From Deltaproteobacteria bacterium (GTDB lineage: Bacteria; Myxococcota_A; UBA9042; DTJE01): DNA of 37,930 nt. A program made the position numbers and the translations under genes. The stretch lies in contig JAKPOP010000002.1 in NCBI GenBank assembly GCA_029547805.1, forward strand, positions 1-37,930. The letters run 5' to 3'. The notes beneath the pieces were generated by a model. The model had not been told where the DNA came from, made no database searches, and saw only the letters and a program-made list of their open reading frames with translations. Positions 10,834-18,380 of the stretch are shown here, in pieces (positions within the stretch are counted from its first letter, which is position 1; every line of letters starts with the position of its first letter).

Positions 10834-11220
10834 GCCCGTTCCTCCGATGAGGGCACGGGTCAGAACCGCAGGGAATCCCTGCATTCCCGGCTCCGGGGCG
10901 CCAGAGGCCCCCTGGGCCCTGCCCTCCGGCAACGTCTGATAAGAGGTATTATGTCAAGTCGCAGCCGGGTCTGGTCTCCCGGGGGTCTTCCCCAGGTCTC
11001 GCGCCTCGTCTGCCCGTGGTCTCCCCTGCTCTCATCAGACCGACCGGTGTCTCGTAACCATCCATTCTCACGCGATTTCTCTCTGGAACAGGCCCCTTCG
11101 GCATCCTGGGTCTTCCGGCCGAAGACCACTCGATTTTTTTGTCGCCGTCCGTTTGTTGGGGGAACCCACCGAACCCGGGTCATGCTCGCCGTTGGGGAGG
11201 ATCTCCAACAGGAGGACACG
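10834..11220. other. Divergent non-coding stretch with a hairpin
   Basis: This 387-base gap lies between nadE (minus) and the small membrane ORF (plus). It holds AT-richer patches such as GGTATTATG at 10946, a 7-bp hairpin at 11109-11127 and a T7 run at 11134-11140. Frames across it are open but show no recognisable protein and no good ribosome-binding site, so I do not call a gene. Confidence 0.5.
11109..11140 (+). terminator. Hairpin followed by T7: possible terminator or operator
   Basis: GGTCTTC (11109-11115) and GAAGACC (11121-11127) are perfect inverted arms around a 5-base loop. A run of seven Ts follows at 11134-11140, but six bases (ACTCGA) separate stem and T-run, longer than in a standard intrinsic terminator. 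The symmetric sequence could also be a protein-binding site. Confidence 0.35.
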
Positions 11221-11340
11221 ATGGACACGATGCTGACGATCGGTGCCCTGGTCGTCTCTGCCTCGCTGGGCCTGGGGTTTGCCGCCGCGGCCCTCCGGCT
11301 GGTCCTCTTCCTGGGAGTCAAGGCTGCCAGCCGGGCCTGA
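11221..11340 (+). CDS. Small single-helix membrane protein (39 residues)
   Basis: ATG is preceded by AGGAGG at five-base spacing, a consensus ribosome-binding site. The 39-residue product has a short N-terminus (MDTMLTIG), one hydrophobic helix of about 24 residues and a positively charged tail (VKAASRA), as expected for a small inner-membrane protein. Codon third positions are mostly G or C, like the neighbouring genes. Its stop lies two bases from the stop of the convergent HEAT lipoprotein gene. Function is unknown; no similar peptide is recognised. Confidence 0.6.
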   Translation: MDTMLTIGALVVSASLGLGFAAAALRLVLFLGVKAASRA

Positions 11341-11342
11341 CG

Positions 11343-12239
11343 TCAGCGGCCCAGGCCCAGCGCCTTCCGCCAGGCCGCCTCGTCGGCCGGCAGGCCCTTC
11401 CCGGTGATCTGCTTCAGGGCCATGTGGGCCCGCTCGCGGACCATCGGGCTCCGATCCGACAGGCAGGCCACGAGACCCGGGACGGCCTCCCGAGCCCGGA
11501 ACTTCATCAGGGCACTGACGGCCCGGAGTCTCACGAAGGTATCCTCGTCCTGGAGAGCCCGGATCAGCACCGGCACGGCCCTCCGATCCCCCGACTCCCC
11601 CAGGGCCCAGGCCGCGTTGGCCCGAGTGGCCTCGTAGGGATCGGCCTCGAGGCTGCGGATCAACAGGTCCACGGCCCGCTGGGCCGGAATCGCCAGGAAG
11701 GAACGGGCCACCATCGCCCGGACGTCCGGGTCCCGATCCAGGATGAGGGCATCACGCATGGCCGCGATCGTCTCCGGGGACCGGTCCTTCAGAAGCCCCA
11801 GCATCACCGCCGCCTGGATGCGGACCTCGCGGTTCGAGGACCGAAGCGCCCGATGCAGGAACGGCAGCCAGCGCGCCGCGTCCTTCCGGATGACCTTGAA
11901 CGCCTGCTCGGCGCTCTTCGCATTGGTCATCTGGCGGAAGAACTCCTCCTCCGGTCCCGTCGTCGCGACCTCCCCCATTGCCAGCAGTCCGTAGTCCTTT
12001 CCCAGGGCATCGGGATGTGTCCTGGAACGGGGAGACGCCGCCTCCTCCGGCGGCGCCATCGGGGCGGCATCGGGGCCGTTGGTGGGCCCCGGGTCCGCCG
12101 TGACCACCGGTGTCGCGGGTTCCGCCGCGGCGGGCGCCGTCGCCGGCCTCGCCCCACGCCGGCATCCCCACGAGGGGATCAGCGCCGCCAGCAGGAATGC
12201 CCATGCCCACCAGGGTGCGGTCTTCCCCAAACGGCCCAT
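11343..12239 (-). CDS. HEAT-repeat lipoprotein
   Basis: A 298-residue exported protein. The N-terminus MGRLGKTAPWWAWAFLLAALIPSWGC gives a signal sequence ending at a lipobox-like cysteine (about residue 26). An Ala/Pro-rich linker follows, then HEAT-like (PBS lyase-type) repeats from about residue 120 to 275, for example RSSNREVRIQAAVMLGLL and DEDTFVRLRAVSALM. Such repeats form a curved binding scaffold, so a role in protein-protein contact at the envelope is likely. I chose the ATG at 12239, with GGGAGGTGGGGG in front, over one 14 codons upstream. It diverges from glpD across a strongly palindromic site. Confidence 0.85.
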   Translation of the reverse strand: MGRLGKTAPWWAWAFLLAALIPSWGCRRGARPATAPAAAEPATPVVTADPGPTNGPDAAPMAPPEEAASPRSRTHPDALGKDYGLLAMGEVATTGPEEEFFRQMTNAKSAEQAFKVIRKDAARWLPFLHRALRSSNREVRIQAAVMLGLLKDRSPETIAAMRDALILDRDPDVRAMVARSFLAIPAQRAVDLLIRSLEADPYEATRANAAWALGESGDRRAVPVLIRALQDEDTFVRLRAVSALMKFRAREAVPGLVACLSDRSPMVRERAHMALKQITGKGLPADEAAWRKALGLGR

Positions 12240-12279
12240 CCCCCACCTCCCGCCAGATGCCATGGATGCCGAAAAAAGC

Positions 12280-12298
12280 ATTTACGCAATGCGTCAAT
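12280..12298. promoter_or_regulatory. 19-bp palindrome between the HEAT gene and glpD: probable operator
   Basis: ATTTACGCAATGCGTCAAT is symmetric about 12289 with eight of nine base pairs matching (ATTnACGCAnTGCGTnAAT). It sits about 40 bases from each start codon in the AT-richest part of the intergenic region, overlapping possible promoter elements (TATTCT at 12299, TACACT at 12306). This is the form of a site for a dimeric repressor or activator. It is unlike the known GlpR operator as I recall it. Confidence 0.55.
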
Positions 12299-12336
12299 AT
12301 TCTACTACACTAGGGCGGGAGTGGACAGGAGGACCC

Positions 12337-14004
12337 ATGAACCCCAACGAGGCGTCCTGGCGAGAGCAGGCCTGGTCCCGTGGAACCGCCGAGGAATACG
12401 ACCTGGTCGTCGTCGGAGGAGGCATCACCGGCGCCGGCATCTTCCGGGATGCGGCCGCCCGGGGGCTCCGGGTGGCGCTGGTCGAGCAGGGCGACTTTGC
12501 CTCCGGCACCTCGTCGAAGTCCTCGAAACTGGTCCACGGCGGCCTGCGCTACCTGGAGAACTTCGAGTTCGGGCTGGTCCACGAGAGCACCACCGAGCGG
12601 ACTCGCCTGGAGCGGCTGGCGGCCCACCTGGTCCGCCCCCTCCCCTTCCTGATGCCTGTCTGGAAGGCGTCGAAGCACCCCCTCTGGTTCCTGGACATGG
12701 GGCTCTTCGTCTATGACGCCCTCCGCTGGTTCCGCGGCGACCCGATCCACCGGCGCCTGCCCCGGGGAGAACTGACCCGACAGGTCCCCGGGATCCGGAC
12801 CGATGGCCTGACCGGCGGACTTCGCTACTACGATGCCGTGACCGACGACACCCGCCTGACCCTCGAGAACGTCCTGGACGGGGTCGCCCTCGGAGGGGTC
12901 GCCCTGAGCCGGGTCCGGGCCGTCGGGAGCCGGTTCCAGGAGGACCGGGTCGCTGCGTTGGAGGTGGAGGACCTCCTGCAACCGGGCCGGAAGGGGCTGC
13001 TTCGCACCCGGGCGGTCATCGTCGCTGCCGGTCCCTGGACCGAGGCCACCGACGATGCCCTGGGGGTCCAGGACGGCCCCCGACTCCGGCCGACCAAGGG
13101 CGTCCATCTGGTCTTCCCCCGGAGTCGCCTGCCTCTGGACCAGGCCGTCGTTGCCACCACTCCCCAGGACGGGCGTGTCTTCTTCGTGATCCCCTGGCAC
13201 GACGCCACCATCGTCGGGACGACCGACACTGATGACCCCGAGGATCCCGACCGGGTGGTGGCCACAGCCGCCGACGTCGAGTACCTCATGACCGCCCTGC
13301 GGCACCACTTTCCGGAACTGCCGCTGGAGACCGGGGACATCCTCGGGACCTGGGCGGGCCTCCGGCCGCTGCTCCGGGAGGAGGGAGTCTCGGCCAGCAA
13401 GGTCTCCCGGGAACACTCGATCCACGTGGACCGTCGGGGCATCGTGACGATCGCGGGTGGAAAACTCACGACCTACCGTCTGATGGCCCGGGAATGCCTC
13501 GAGTCGGCGCGACGCTTCCTCCCCTCCCCTCTTCCCCCATGGGGGGTCGCGGACCGCCCCCTGTTCTACAGGGGAACAATCACCGACGATCAGGCGCGCC
13601 AGGACGAGATCCTGCGTCTGCAACGCCTGCACCGCCTGGACACGGCGGTGGCCCGGCACCTGGTCCACACCTACGGCGCCTCTGCGGAGGAGGTCCTGGC
13701 GCTGGCATCGGAGGACCCGTCCCTGGCGAACCCCCTGGCCCCCCCCTGGCCGGTGCTGGAGGCCGAGGTGGTCTGGGCGGTCCGGCGCGAGATGGCCCTG
13801 ACCCTCGAGGATGTCCTGACCCGCCGGAACCTGCTGTTCTACCTCGTGGGGCCGTCCCTCGAGGCTCCGGCCCGGCGGGCAGCGGCCCGGATGGCCCTGG
13901 AACTGTCCTGGGACCCGGATCGGATCGAGCGGGAGGTCACGGACCTGCTGGACCTCCAGGCCCGTCATCTCGCCGGCGTACGCGGAACAGCGTCTCCCGC
14001 GTGA
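12337..14004 (+). CDS. glpD: Aerobic glycerol-3-phosphate dehydrogenase (FAD)
   Basis: Oxidises sn-glycerol 3-phosphate to dihydroxyacetone phosphate and passes electrons to the quinone pool at the inner membrane. The 555-residue protein has the FAD-binding VVVGGGITGAGIFRDAAARG near residue 25, then SSKSSKLVHGGLRYLE, the family's second conserved signature, and a C-terminal DAO_C-like domain. AGGAGG lies four bases before the ATG at 12337. No glpK or glpF is in the window. The last 68 bases overlap the convergent radical SAM gene. Regulation may run through the palindrome at 12280-12298. Confidence 0.95.
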   Translation: MNPNEASWREQAWSRGTAEEYDLVVVGGGITGAGIFRDAAARGLRVALVEQGDFASGTSSKSSKLVHGGLRYLENFEFGLVHESTTERTRLERLAAHLVRPLPFLMPVWKASKHPLWFLDMGLFVYDALRWFRGDPIHRRLPRGELTRQVPGIRTDGLTGGLRYYDAVTDDTRLTLENVLDGVALGGVALSRVRAVGSRFQEDRVAALEVEDLLQPGRKGLLRTRAVIVAAGPWTEATDDALGVQDGPRLRPTKGVHLVFPRSRLPLDQAVVATTPQDGRVFFVIPWHDATIVGTTDTDDPEDPDRVVATAADVEYLMTALRHHFPELPLETGDILGTWAGLRPLLREEGVSASKVSREHSIHVDRRGIVTIAGGKLTTYRLMARECLESARRFLPSPLPPWGVADRPLFYRGTITDDQARQDEILRLQRLHRLDTAVARHLVHTYGASAEEVLALASEDPSLANPLAPPWPVLEAEVVWAVRREMALTLEDVLTRRNLLFYLVGPSLEAPARRAAARMALELSWDPDRIEREVTDLLDLQARHLAGVRGTASPA

Positions 14005-15700
14005 TCCCCTGGACCTGGATCGACCGGGCCAGGAGGGGACGAAGGGGAACCCGCCGGTCCCCAGGACTGCACAGGACCTGCCCTCCCAGGTGGGGAAGCG
14101 ACCAGTTCAACACCGAGTATCGGGGTTCCACGAAGGCCGTCGGCAGCACCGTGCCCGCCAGATCGAACCGCAGTCTTCCCCGGGTCCAGATCGCGACGCC
14201 CGGCAGGGCCGCCGCCTCCCAGCGGCGGGGCCACGGGACGTGCAGGACGACGGACCGGGGCCGGGAGGGAAGGCGCCGGGCCCTGGCCACGAAGTCCCGG
14301 ATCCGTCGGACCTGCAACGCGGGCCGCCCCTCCGTCCTCCAGGGGGCCCGCAGCAGCAGATCCCACTCGATTCCCTCGAGCCCTCGGATTCCCTCCGACT
14401 CCAGGAATGGCCATTCATTCTCGGACACCGGGACCAGGACCCCGAGTCCCAGGCCCTCGGGGGCCTCCTGGCGCCACCGGCCGACCAGTTCCAGCAGGTT
14501 GGCGTCATTTCCCGCATGGCAGATCATCCGGTCCGACGACCGGGGGTCCCGGGCATGGTGGACCAGCACCAGCCGGGACGCGCCCCCTTGCCGCATGGCG
14601 ATCCATCCGGCGCGGCCGTCCCAGAGGCTCGTGCCTCCCGTGGTGACGAGGACCTCCTCGAACCCGTTCAGCCGGGCCTTCCGGACGACGCGGTAGAGGG
14701 TGGCGGGCCTCATCAGGTCCGTTCCCGACAGCCAGACCTGGGGATGGTCCCAGGCCGCGATGGACAGCAGGGACTCCTCGAAATGGGCAGCGAGGTCCTC
14801 CTGGGGCAGCAGGGTCACGTGGATCCGGGGACAGGTGCTCCGGACATCACAGGAGGCGCAGGCGGGCGTCTCGACGGACCCCGTCTCCTGGTCAGGGTCG
14901 TTCTGGAGCGGCGCATCCTGGTCATGCTCCCGAAAGGTGGCCTCCCGGTAGGAGTCCAGGTCCAGGCCCTCCAGGACGTCCCGAAAGAGGCAGGGAGGCA
15001 GATTGAACAGCTTGACCCGGAAGTCCCGTTCCATGCCCTCCAGGATCACGGGTCGCAGGCCCTCCACGATCTCCTCGATGCCCACCTGGACCCGGGAGGC
15101 CTCCCGAAAGTTCGACTTTCCCAGGATGGCCGGCTGGAAGACCAGCAACCGCACCCCGAGTCCCGCCAGCACCCGCGCGAGTTCCAGCAGTCGGCCCACG
15201 TTCCCCCGGTGGACCACCGTGAAGGTGTTCAGGCGCACCGGCCGGAGGGTCCCGTGCGTCGCCACCGCATGGTGGATCGCCCGCAGGGCCCGGCCGAAGG
15301 ACCCCTGGCGTCCCGTGGCCCCCTCGTGGGTCGCCGCATCGGGGCCGTGGATGGAAACCCCCATGGAGGTCAGCCCCGCCTCGACCGCCTGCGCAAAGAA
15401 CGTCGGGTCCGAGAGCCTCGACCCGTTCGTCGTCACGGCGACCCGTCGGTATCCCATCTCCCGGGCGGCGCGGATCAGGTCCAGGAAATCCGGCCGAATC
15501 GTCGGTTCCCCACCGGTGAAGGAGACCTCGTCGTATCCATGAGAGAGGCCCCATTGCATCCGCCTCCGGATCTCCTCTCCTGGGACCAGTCGGGGGTAGT
15601 CGGGAAGCGCCCGGTAGGCCTGCTGGTAGCAGAACGAGCAGCGATTGCCGCACCAGACGCCGGTCTCGATGGTCAGGGTCCGGTAGTGGATCGCCGCCAT
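13937..15700 (-). CDS. Radical SAM protein with a degenerate second SAM-like domain
   Basis: A 587-residue protein. The N-terminal domain has the radical SAM cluster motif CxxxCxxC (Cys17, Cys21, Cys24), GGEP at 63-66 and a TTNGSRL strand at 90-96. A second cysteine set (Cys237 and CASCDVRSTC with Cys281, 284, 290) may hold an auxiliary iron-sulfur cluster. From about residue 322 the chain seems to repeat the first barrel: LSGTDLMRP aligns with FTGGEPTIRP and VLVTTGGTSL with VAVTTNGSRL, but with no cluster cysteines. The substrate is unknown and no precursor peptide or partner is evident nearby. The start is set by a promoter box six bases before the ATG. Confidence 0.85.
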   Translation of the reverse strand: MAAIHYRTLTIETGVWCGNRCSFCYQQAYRALPDYPRLVPGEEIRRRMQWGLSHGYDEVSFTGGEPTIRPDFLDLIRAAREMGYRRVAVTTNGSRLSDPTFFAQAVEAGLTSMGVSIHGPDAATHEGATGRQGSFGRALRAIHHAVATHGTLRPVRLNTFTVVHRGNVGRLLELARVLAGLGVRLLVFQPAILGKSNFREASRVQVGIEEIVEGLRPVILEGMERDFRVKLFNLPPCLFRDVLEGLDLDSYREATFREHDQDAPLQNDPDQETGSVETPACASCDVRSTCPRIHVTLLPQEDLAAHFEESLLSIAAWDHPQVWLSGTDLMRPATLYRVVRKARLNGFEEVLVTTGGTSLWDGRAGWIAMRQGGASRLVLVHHARDPRSSDRMICHAGNDANLLELVGRWRQEAPEGLGLGVLVPVSENEWPFLESEGIRGLEGIEWDLLLRAPWRTEGRPALQVRRIRDFVARARRLPSRPRSVVLHVPWPRRWEAAALPGVAIWTRGRLRFDLAGTVLPTAFVEPRYSVLNWSLPHLGGQVLCSPGDRRVPLRPLLARSIQVQGITRETLFRVRRRDDGPGGPAGP

Positions 15701-15706
15701 GGCACG

Positions 15707-15734
15707 ATTCTAGGCCATTCCCGATCCGCTTCAA
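15707..15734 (-). promoter_or_regulatory. Promoter of the radical SAM gene, leaderless-type
   Basis: On the minus strand TTGAAG (15734-15729), a 16-base spacer and TAGAAT (15712-15707) form a good sigma70-type promoter. Only six bases (CGTGCC) separate the -10 box from the ATG, so the message should start at or beside the ATG, and no ribosome-binding site is present. The geometry is the same as at nadE. Confidence 0.65.
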
Positions 15735-15799
15735 CCGTCTGCCCCCGGCCCTCTCCTTTCTGCTACGATTCCCCCGTCCGCTGGCCGGGGAGCCGAACC

Positions 15800-17506
15800 G
15801 TGAACCCGAAGAAGATGACCGGGCCGATGATGCTGTTGCTGGTGGCATGGACGGCCTGCGCCGGCACCCTCCCTCCGCCCGTCTCTCCCGGCGGCATGCT
15901 CCGGGTCGTCAACCGGTCCGGGGAGGCCCTGGAGGTCTTCGTCCGGGGGGATCGGGTCCTCGCCCACCTGGAGACAGGGCGGGAGGCCCTCGTGGACCGC
16001 CTCCTGGGGGGGGAGGCTCCCGTCGAGGCCCGGGGAACCCGGACCGGATGGCGCTTCGTTTCGATGGTCACCCTGGTCTCGGGCCAGGAGGCCCGTTGGG
16101 TGGTCCTCGGCGAGGCAGACCAGGAAGCGGCCTTGAAGGCACTGCCCACGGGGGCGCTCCGGGTCCAAAACGAGGCCGACGAGCCGGTCCGAATCTTCCT
16201 GGACGGGGAGAGCCGGGAGATCCTCTGGCCCGATTCGGACCGCCTCTGGAGCGGCCTGATCCCGGGTACCGTGACGGTGAAGGCCCAGGGTACCCGGACC
16301 GGCTTCGTGATGCAGGCCGAGATCCCCGTGGGGCCGGGTGTCGTGCCCACCTGGACCATTCCGCCGCCCCAGGCCTCCCTGAGGGTCCTCAATCAGTCGG
16401 GAGGCCCGGTCCGGGTGCTGGTCTCCGGCTTCCCTCCCCGGCCCCTGGCCCTGGACCAGGAAACGGTCTACGGGAATCTCCAGGGCGACATGGTGGACGT
16501 CGCGGCCACGGACGACGTGGGACGGCCGGTCTGGAGCGGCCGTGCGGAGTTGAAGAAGGGAGAGGTGGCCGAGGTCCGGATCCCCTCCCCGGGGGCCACC
16601 CTGTCCGTGATCTCGGAACTTTCGTTCCCGGTGTCGATCCGGATGGACGGGCGCGCCCTGGGGATCTGCCAGACCCAGGGAGGGGCCGAGTTCCGGGGGT
16701 TGCCCGGCGGGAGGGTCCGGCTCTCGGCGGCCACGGTCGACGGTCGGGTGGTGGCGCGGACGCGGCTGGTCCTGACCGAGGGCGCCTCGTTGCTCTGGCT
16801 CGTGCGACCCGGTTCCGCCGACGAGCGGCAGGGGGAGCAGGGGGGCCTCCGGGTCGAGAATCCCACCTACCAGGACCAACGACTGCAGGTGGACGGCGTG
16901 GACCGCGGCCGGGTTCCCCCGGGGGGGCGGCGCCTGGTGGTCGGGCTCTCCCCGGGCCGTCACCGCGTCCAGGTCCTCGGGGACCGGGATCGGGAGGTCC
17001 AGGAGGCCGAGGTCGAGGTCCCGGCCGGTGGAGACGTGGGCTGGGTCATCCCGACCTCCCAGGCGATCCTCGCCCTCCAGAACGATCGCGACGAGGAGGT
17101 GCGGGTGCTGCTGGACCGGGACCCGATCGCGGTCCTCGCCCCGAAGGAACGGGCCGAGATCGCCGTCGCCGCGGGTCCCCACCTGCTGGAGGCCGTCGGG
17201 GTGACCTCCTTCCGGTCCACCGAGTACCGGGTCCTGCTCCCGTCGGGGTCCCGGACCTCCCAGGTACTCGGTCCTTCCCAGGCCACGCTGGTCATCACGA
17301 ACCGCCTGGGGGATCCCCAGGAGTTGTTCGACGGCTCCCGAAGCCTCGGCATCCTGCTTCCGGGGGAGCGGGTCACCCTCCGGAACCTGGACGCCGGGGA
17401 GCACCAGCTGGAGGCCCGGTCCCGGAAATTCCCCCTCTCCCGGCACCTCCGGGTCCACCTCTCGCCTGGCGAGACCCTGTCCTGGGACCTGGGCAACGGA
17501 GAGTGA
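15800..17506 (+). CDS. Exported protein of about seven PEGA-like repeats
   Basis: A 568-residue protein starting at GTG with GGGGAG seven bases upstream. A signal sequence (MTGPMMLLLVAWTACAG) ends near a cysteine at residue 21; the lipobox is imperfect, so lipidation is uncertain. The mature chain is about seven diverged repeats of 75-85 residues, each beginning like LRVVNRSGEALEVFV, with a central VDGxxxG-type turn and a closing GxHxLEA-type strand. This is the PEGA-like beta-fold found in surface and periplasmic proteins of myxobacteria. The last units are nearest the PEGA consensus (LGILLPGERVTLRNLDAGEHQLEA). A TACGAT box at 15764 could be its -10. It is convergent with cdsA at 12 bases. 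Confidence 0.8.
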   Translation: MNPKKMTGPMMLLLVAWTACAGTLPPPVSPGGMLRVVNRSGEALEVFVRGDRVLAHLETGREALVDRLLGGEAPVEARGTRTGWRFVSMVTLVSGQEARWVVLGEADQEAALKALPTGALRVQNEADEPVRIFLDGESREILWPDSDRLWSGLIPGTVTVKAQGTRTGFVMQAEIPVGPGVVPTWTIPPPQASLRVLNQSGGPVRVLVSGFPPRPLALDQETVYGNLQGDMVDVAATDDVGRPVWSGRAELKKGEVAEVRIPSPGATLSVISELSFPVSIRMDGRALGICQTQGGAEFRGLPGGRVRLSAATVDGRVVARTRLVLTEGASLLWLVRPGSADERQGEQGGLRVENPTYQDQRLQVDGVDRGRVPPGGRRLVVGLSPGRHRVQVLGDRDREVQEAEVEVPAGGDVGWVIPTSQAILALQNDRDEEVRVLLDRDPIAVLAPKERAEIAVAAGPHLLEAVGVTSFRSTEYRVLLPSGSRTSQVLGPSQATLVITNRLGDPQELFDGSRSLGILLPGERVTLRNLDAGEHQLEARSRKFPLSRHLRVHLSPGETLSWDLGNGE

Positions 17507-17518
17507 CCCACCGAACGC

Positions 17519-18361
17519 CTACCGCGAGACCAGGGGACTCCACAGCAGGAACCAGACAACGGTCCAGGGAAGCACGAAGAGGAAGGCGTCGATCCGGTCC
17601 AGGAACCCCCCGTGGCCCGGGAGGAATTCCCCCGAATCCTTCACGTTGGCCGCCCGCTTGAAGACCGATTCGGCGAGGTCCCCGGCCTGGGCCAGCGCCC
17701 CGCCCGTGACGGCGAAGGCCACCACCGACACCAGGGAGACCTCCGGGAGCAGCACGGCCCGGACGCCCAGGGCCCCGGCAAGGCTCCCGACCATGCCCCA
17801 GGCCGATCCCTCCCAGGTCTTGTTCGGGCTCACGATGGGATACATGCGATGCCGGCCCATCGTCTTCCCGCCGAAATAGGCGAGGGTGTCGTTCATCCAG
17901 GTGACGAATCCGGCCAGCAGCACCAGTCCCCTCCCCTGGCTGCCCAGGGAATCGCGCATCAGCACGAGCCAGCCCGATCCCAGCAGGGCCACGTAGACCA
18001 GGCCGCCGATCATCCAGAGGGCCCGGAGGGAGGCCCCCGGAAGGTCCCCCGGTTCCCGCAGGGGGGTCCAGAGCACCCGGACCAGGATGCCGACGCCGGC
18101 CAGCATCGTCGCCGCCATCATCCAGGCCGGGAAGTCCTGCCAGGGGGCCAGGGCCGCGGCAGCCAGCACCGCCGCCCCTCCCGCCAGGGCCACCACGAGG
18201 TCACCGGTGGTCAGGAGGCCCGCCGACAGCCGCAGGAACTCGTACTGGGCTCCCAGCAACACCACCGCCGCCACGGACCCCACGAGCCAGAAGGGGCCCC
18301 AGAGGATCCCGGCCAGGGCCAGCGCCGCCAGCAGGGCACCCGTGGTGATCTTCACGAGCAT
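17519..18361 (-). CDS. cdsA: Phosphatidate cytidylyltransferase (CDP-diglyceride synthase)
   Basis: Converts phosphatidic acid and CTP to CDP-diacylglycerol, the branch point of phospholipid synthesis; integral inner-membrane enzyme. The 280-residue protein has about eight membrane segments and the family's C-terminal signature, seen as SVFKRAANVKDSGEFLPGHG followed by GFLDRIDAF. ATG at 18361 is used; a GTG two codons later is an alternative. It begins 19 bases after the large helical-repeat gene and is the last gene of the 27.7-17.5 kb envelope run. The frr-uppS-dxr neighbours common elsewhere are absent. Confidence 0.95.
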   Translation of the reverse strand: MLVKITTGALLAALALAGILWGPFWLVGSVAAVVLLGAQYEFLRLSAGLLTTGDLVVALAGGAAVLAAAALAPWQDFPAWMMAATMLAGVGILVRVLWTPLREPGDLPGASLRALWMIGGLVYVALLGSGWLVLMRDSLGSQGRGLVLLAGFVTWMNDTLAYFGGKTMGRHRMYPIVSPNKTWEGSAWGMVGSLAGALGVRAVLLPEVSLVSVVAFAVTGGALAQAGDLAESVFKRAANVKDSGEFLPGHGGFLDRIDAFLFVLPWTVVWFLLWSPLVSR

Positions 18362-18380
18362 CGGTCACCCCCGTGGGAGC

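Noticed and set aside
10951-11220. An upstream in-frame extension of the 39-residue membrane peptide from an ATG at 10951
   Set aside because: The extension has no ribosome-binding site and an uneven, non-protein-like composition, and it crosses the hairpin and T-run; the consensus AGGAGG is at the short start.
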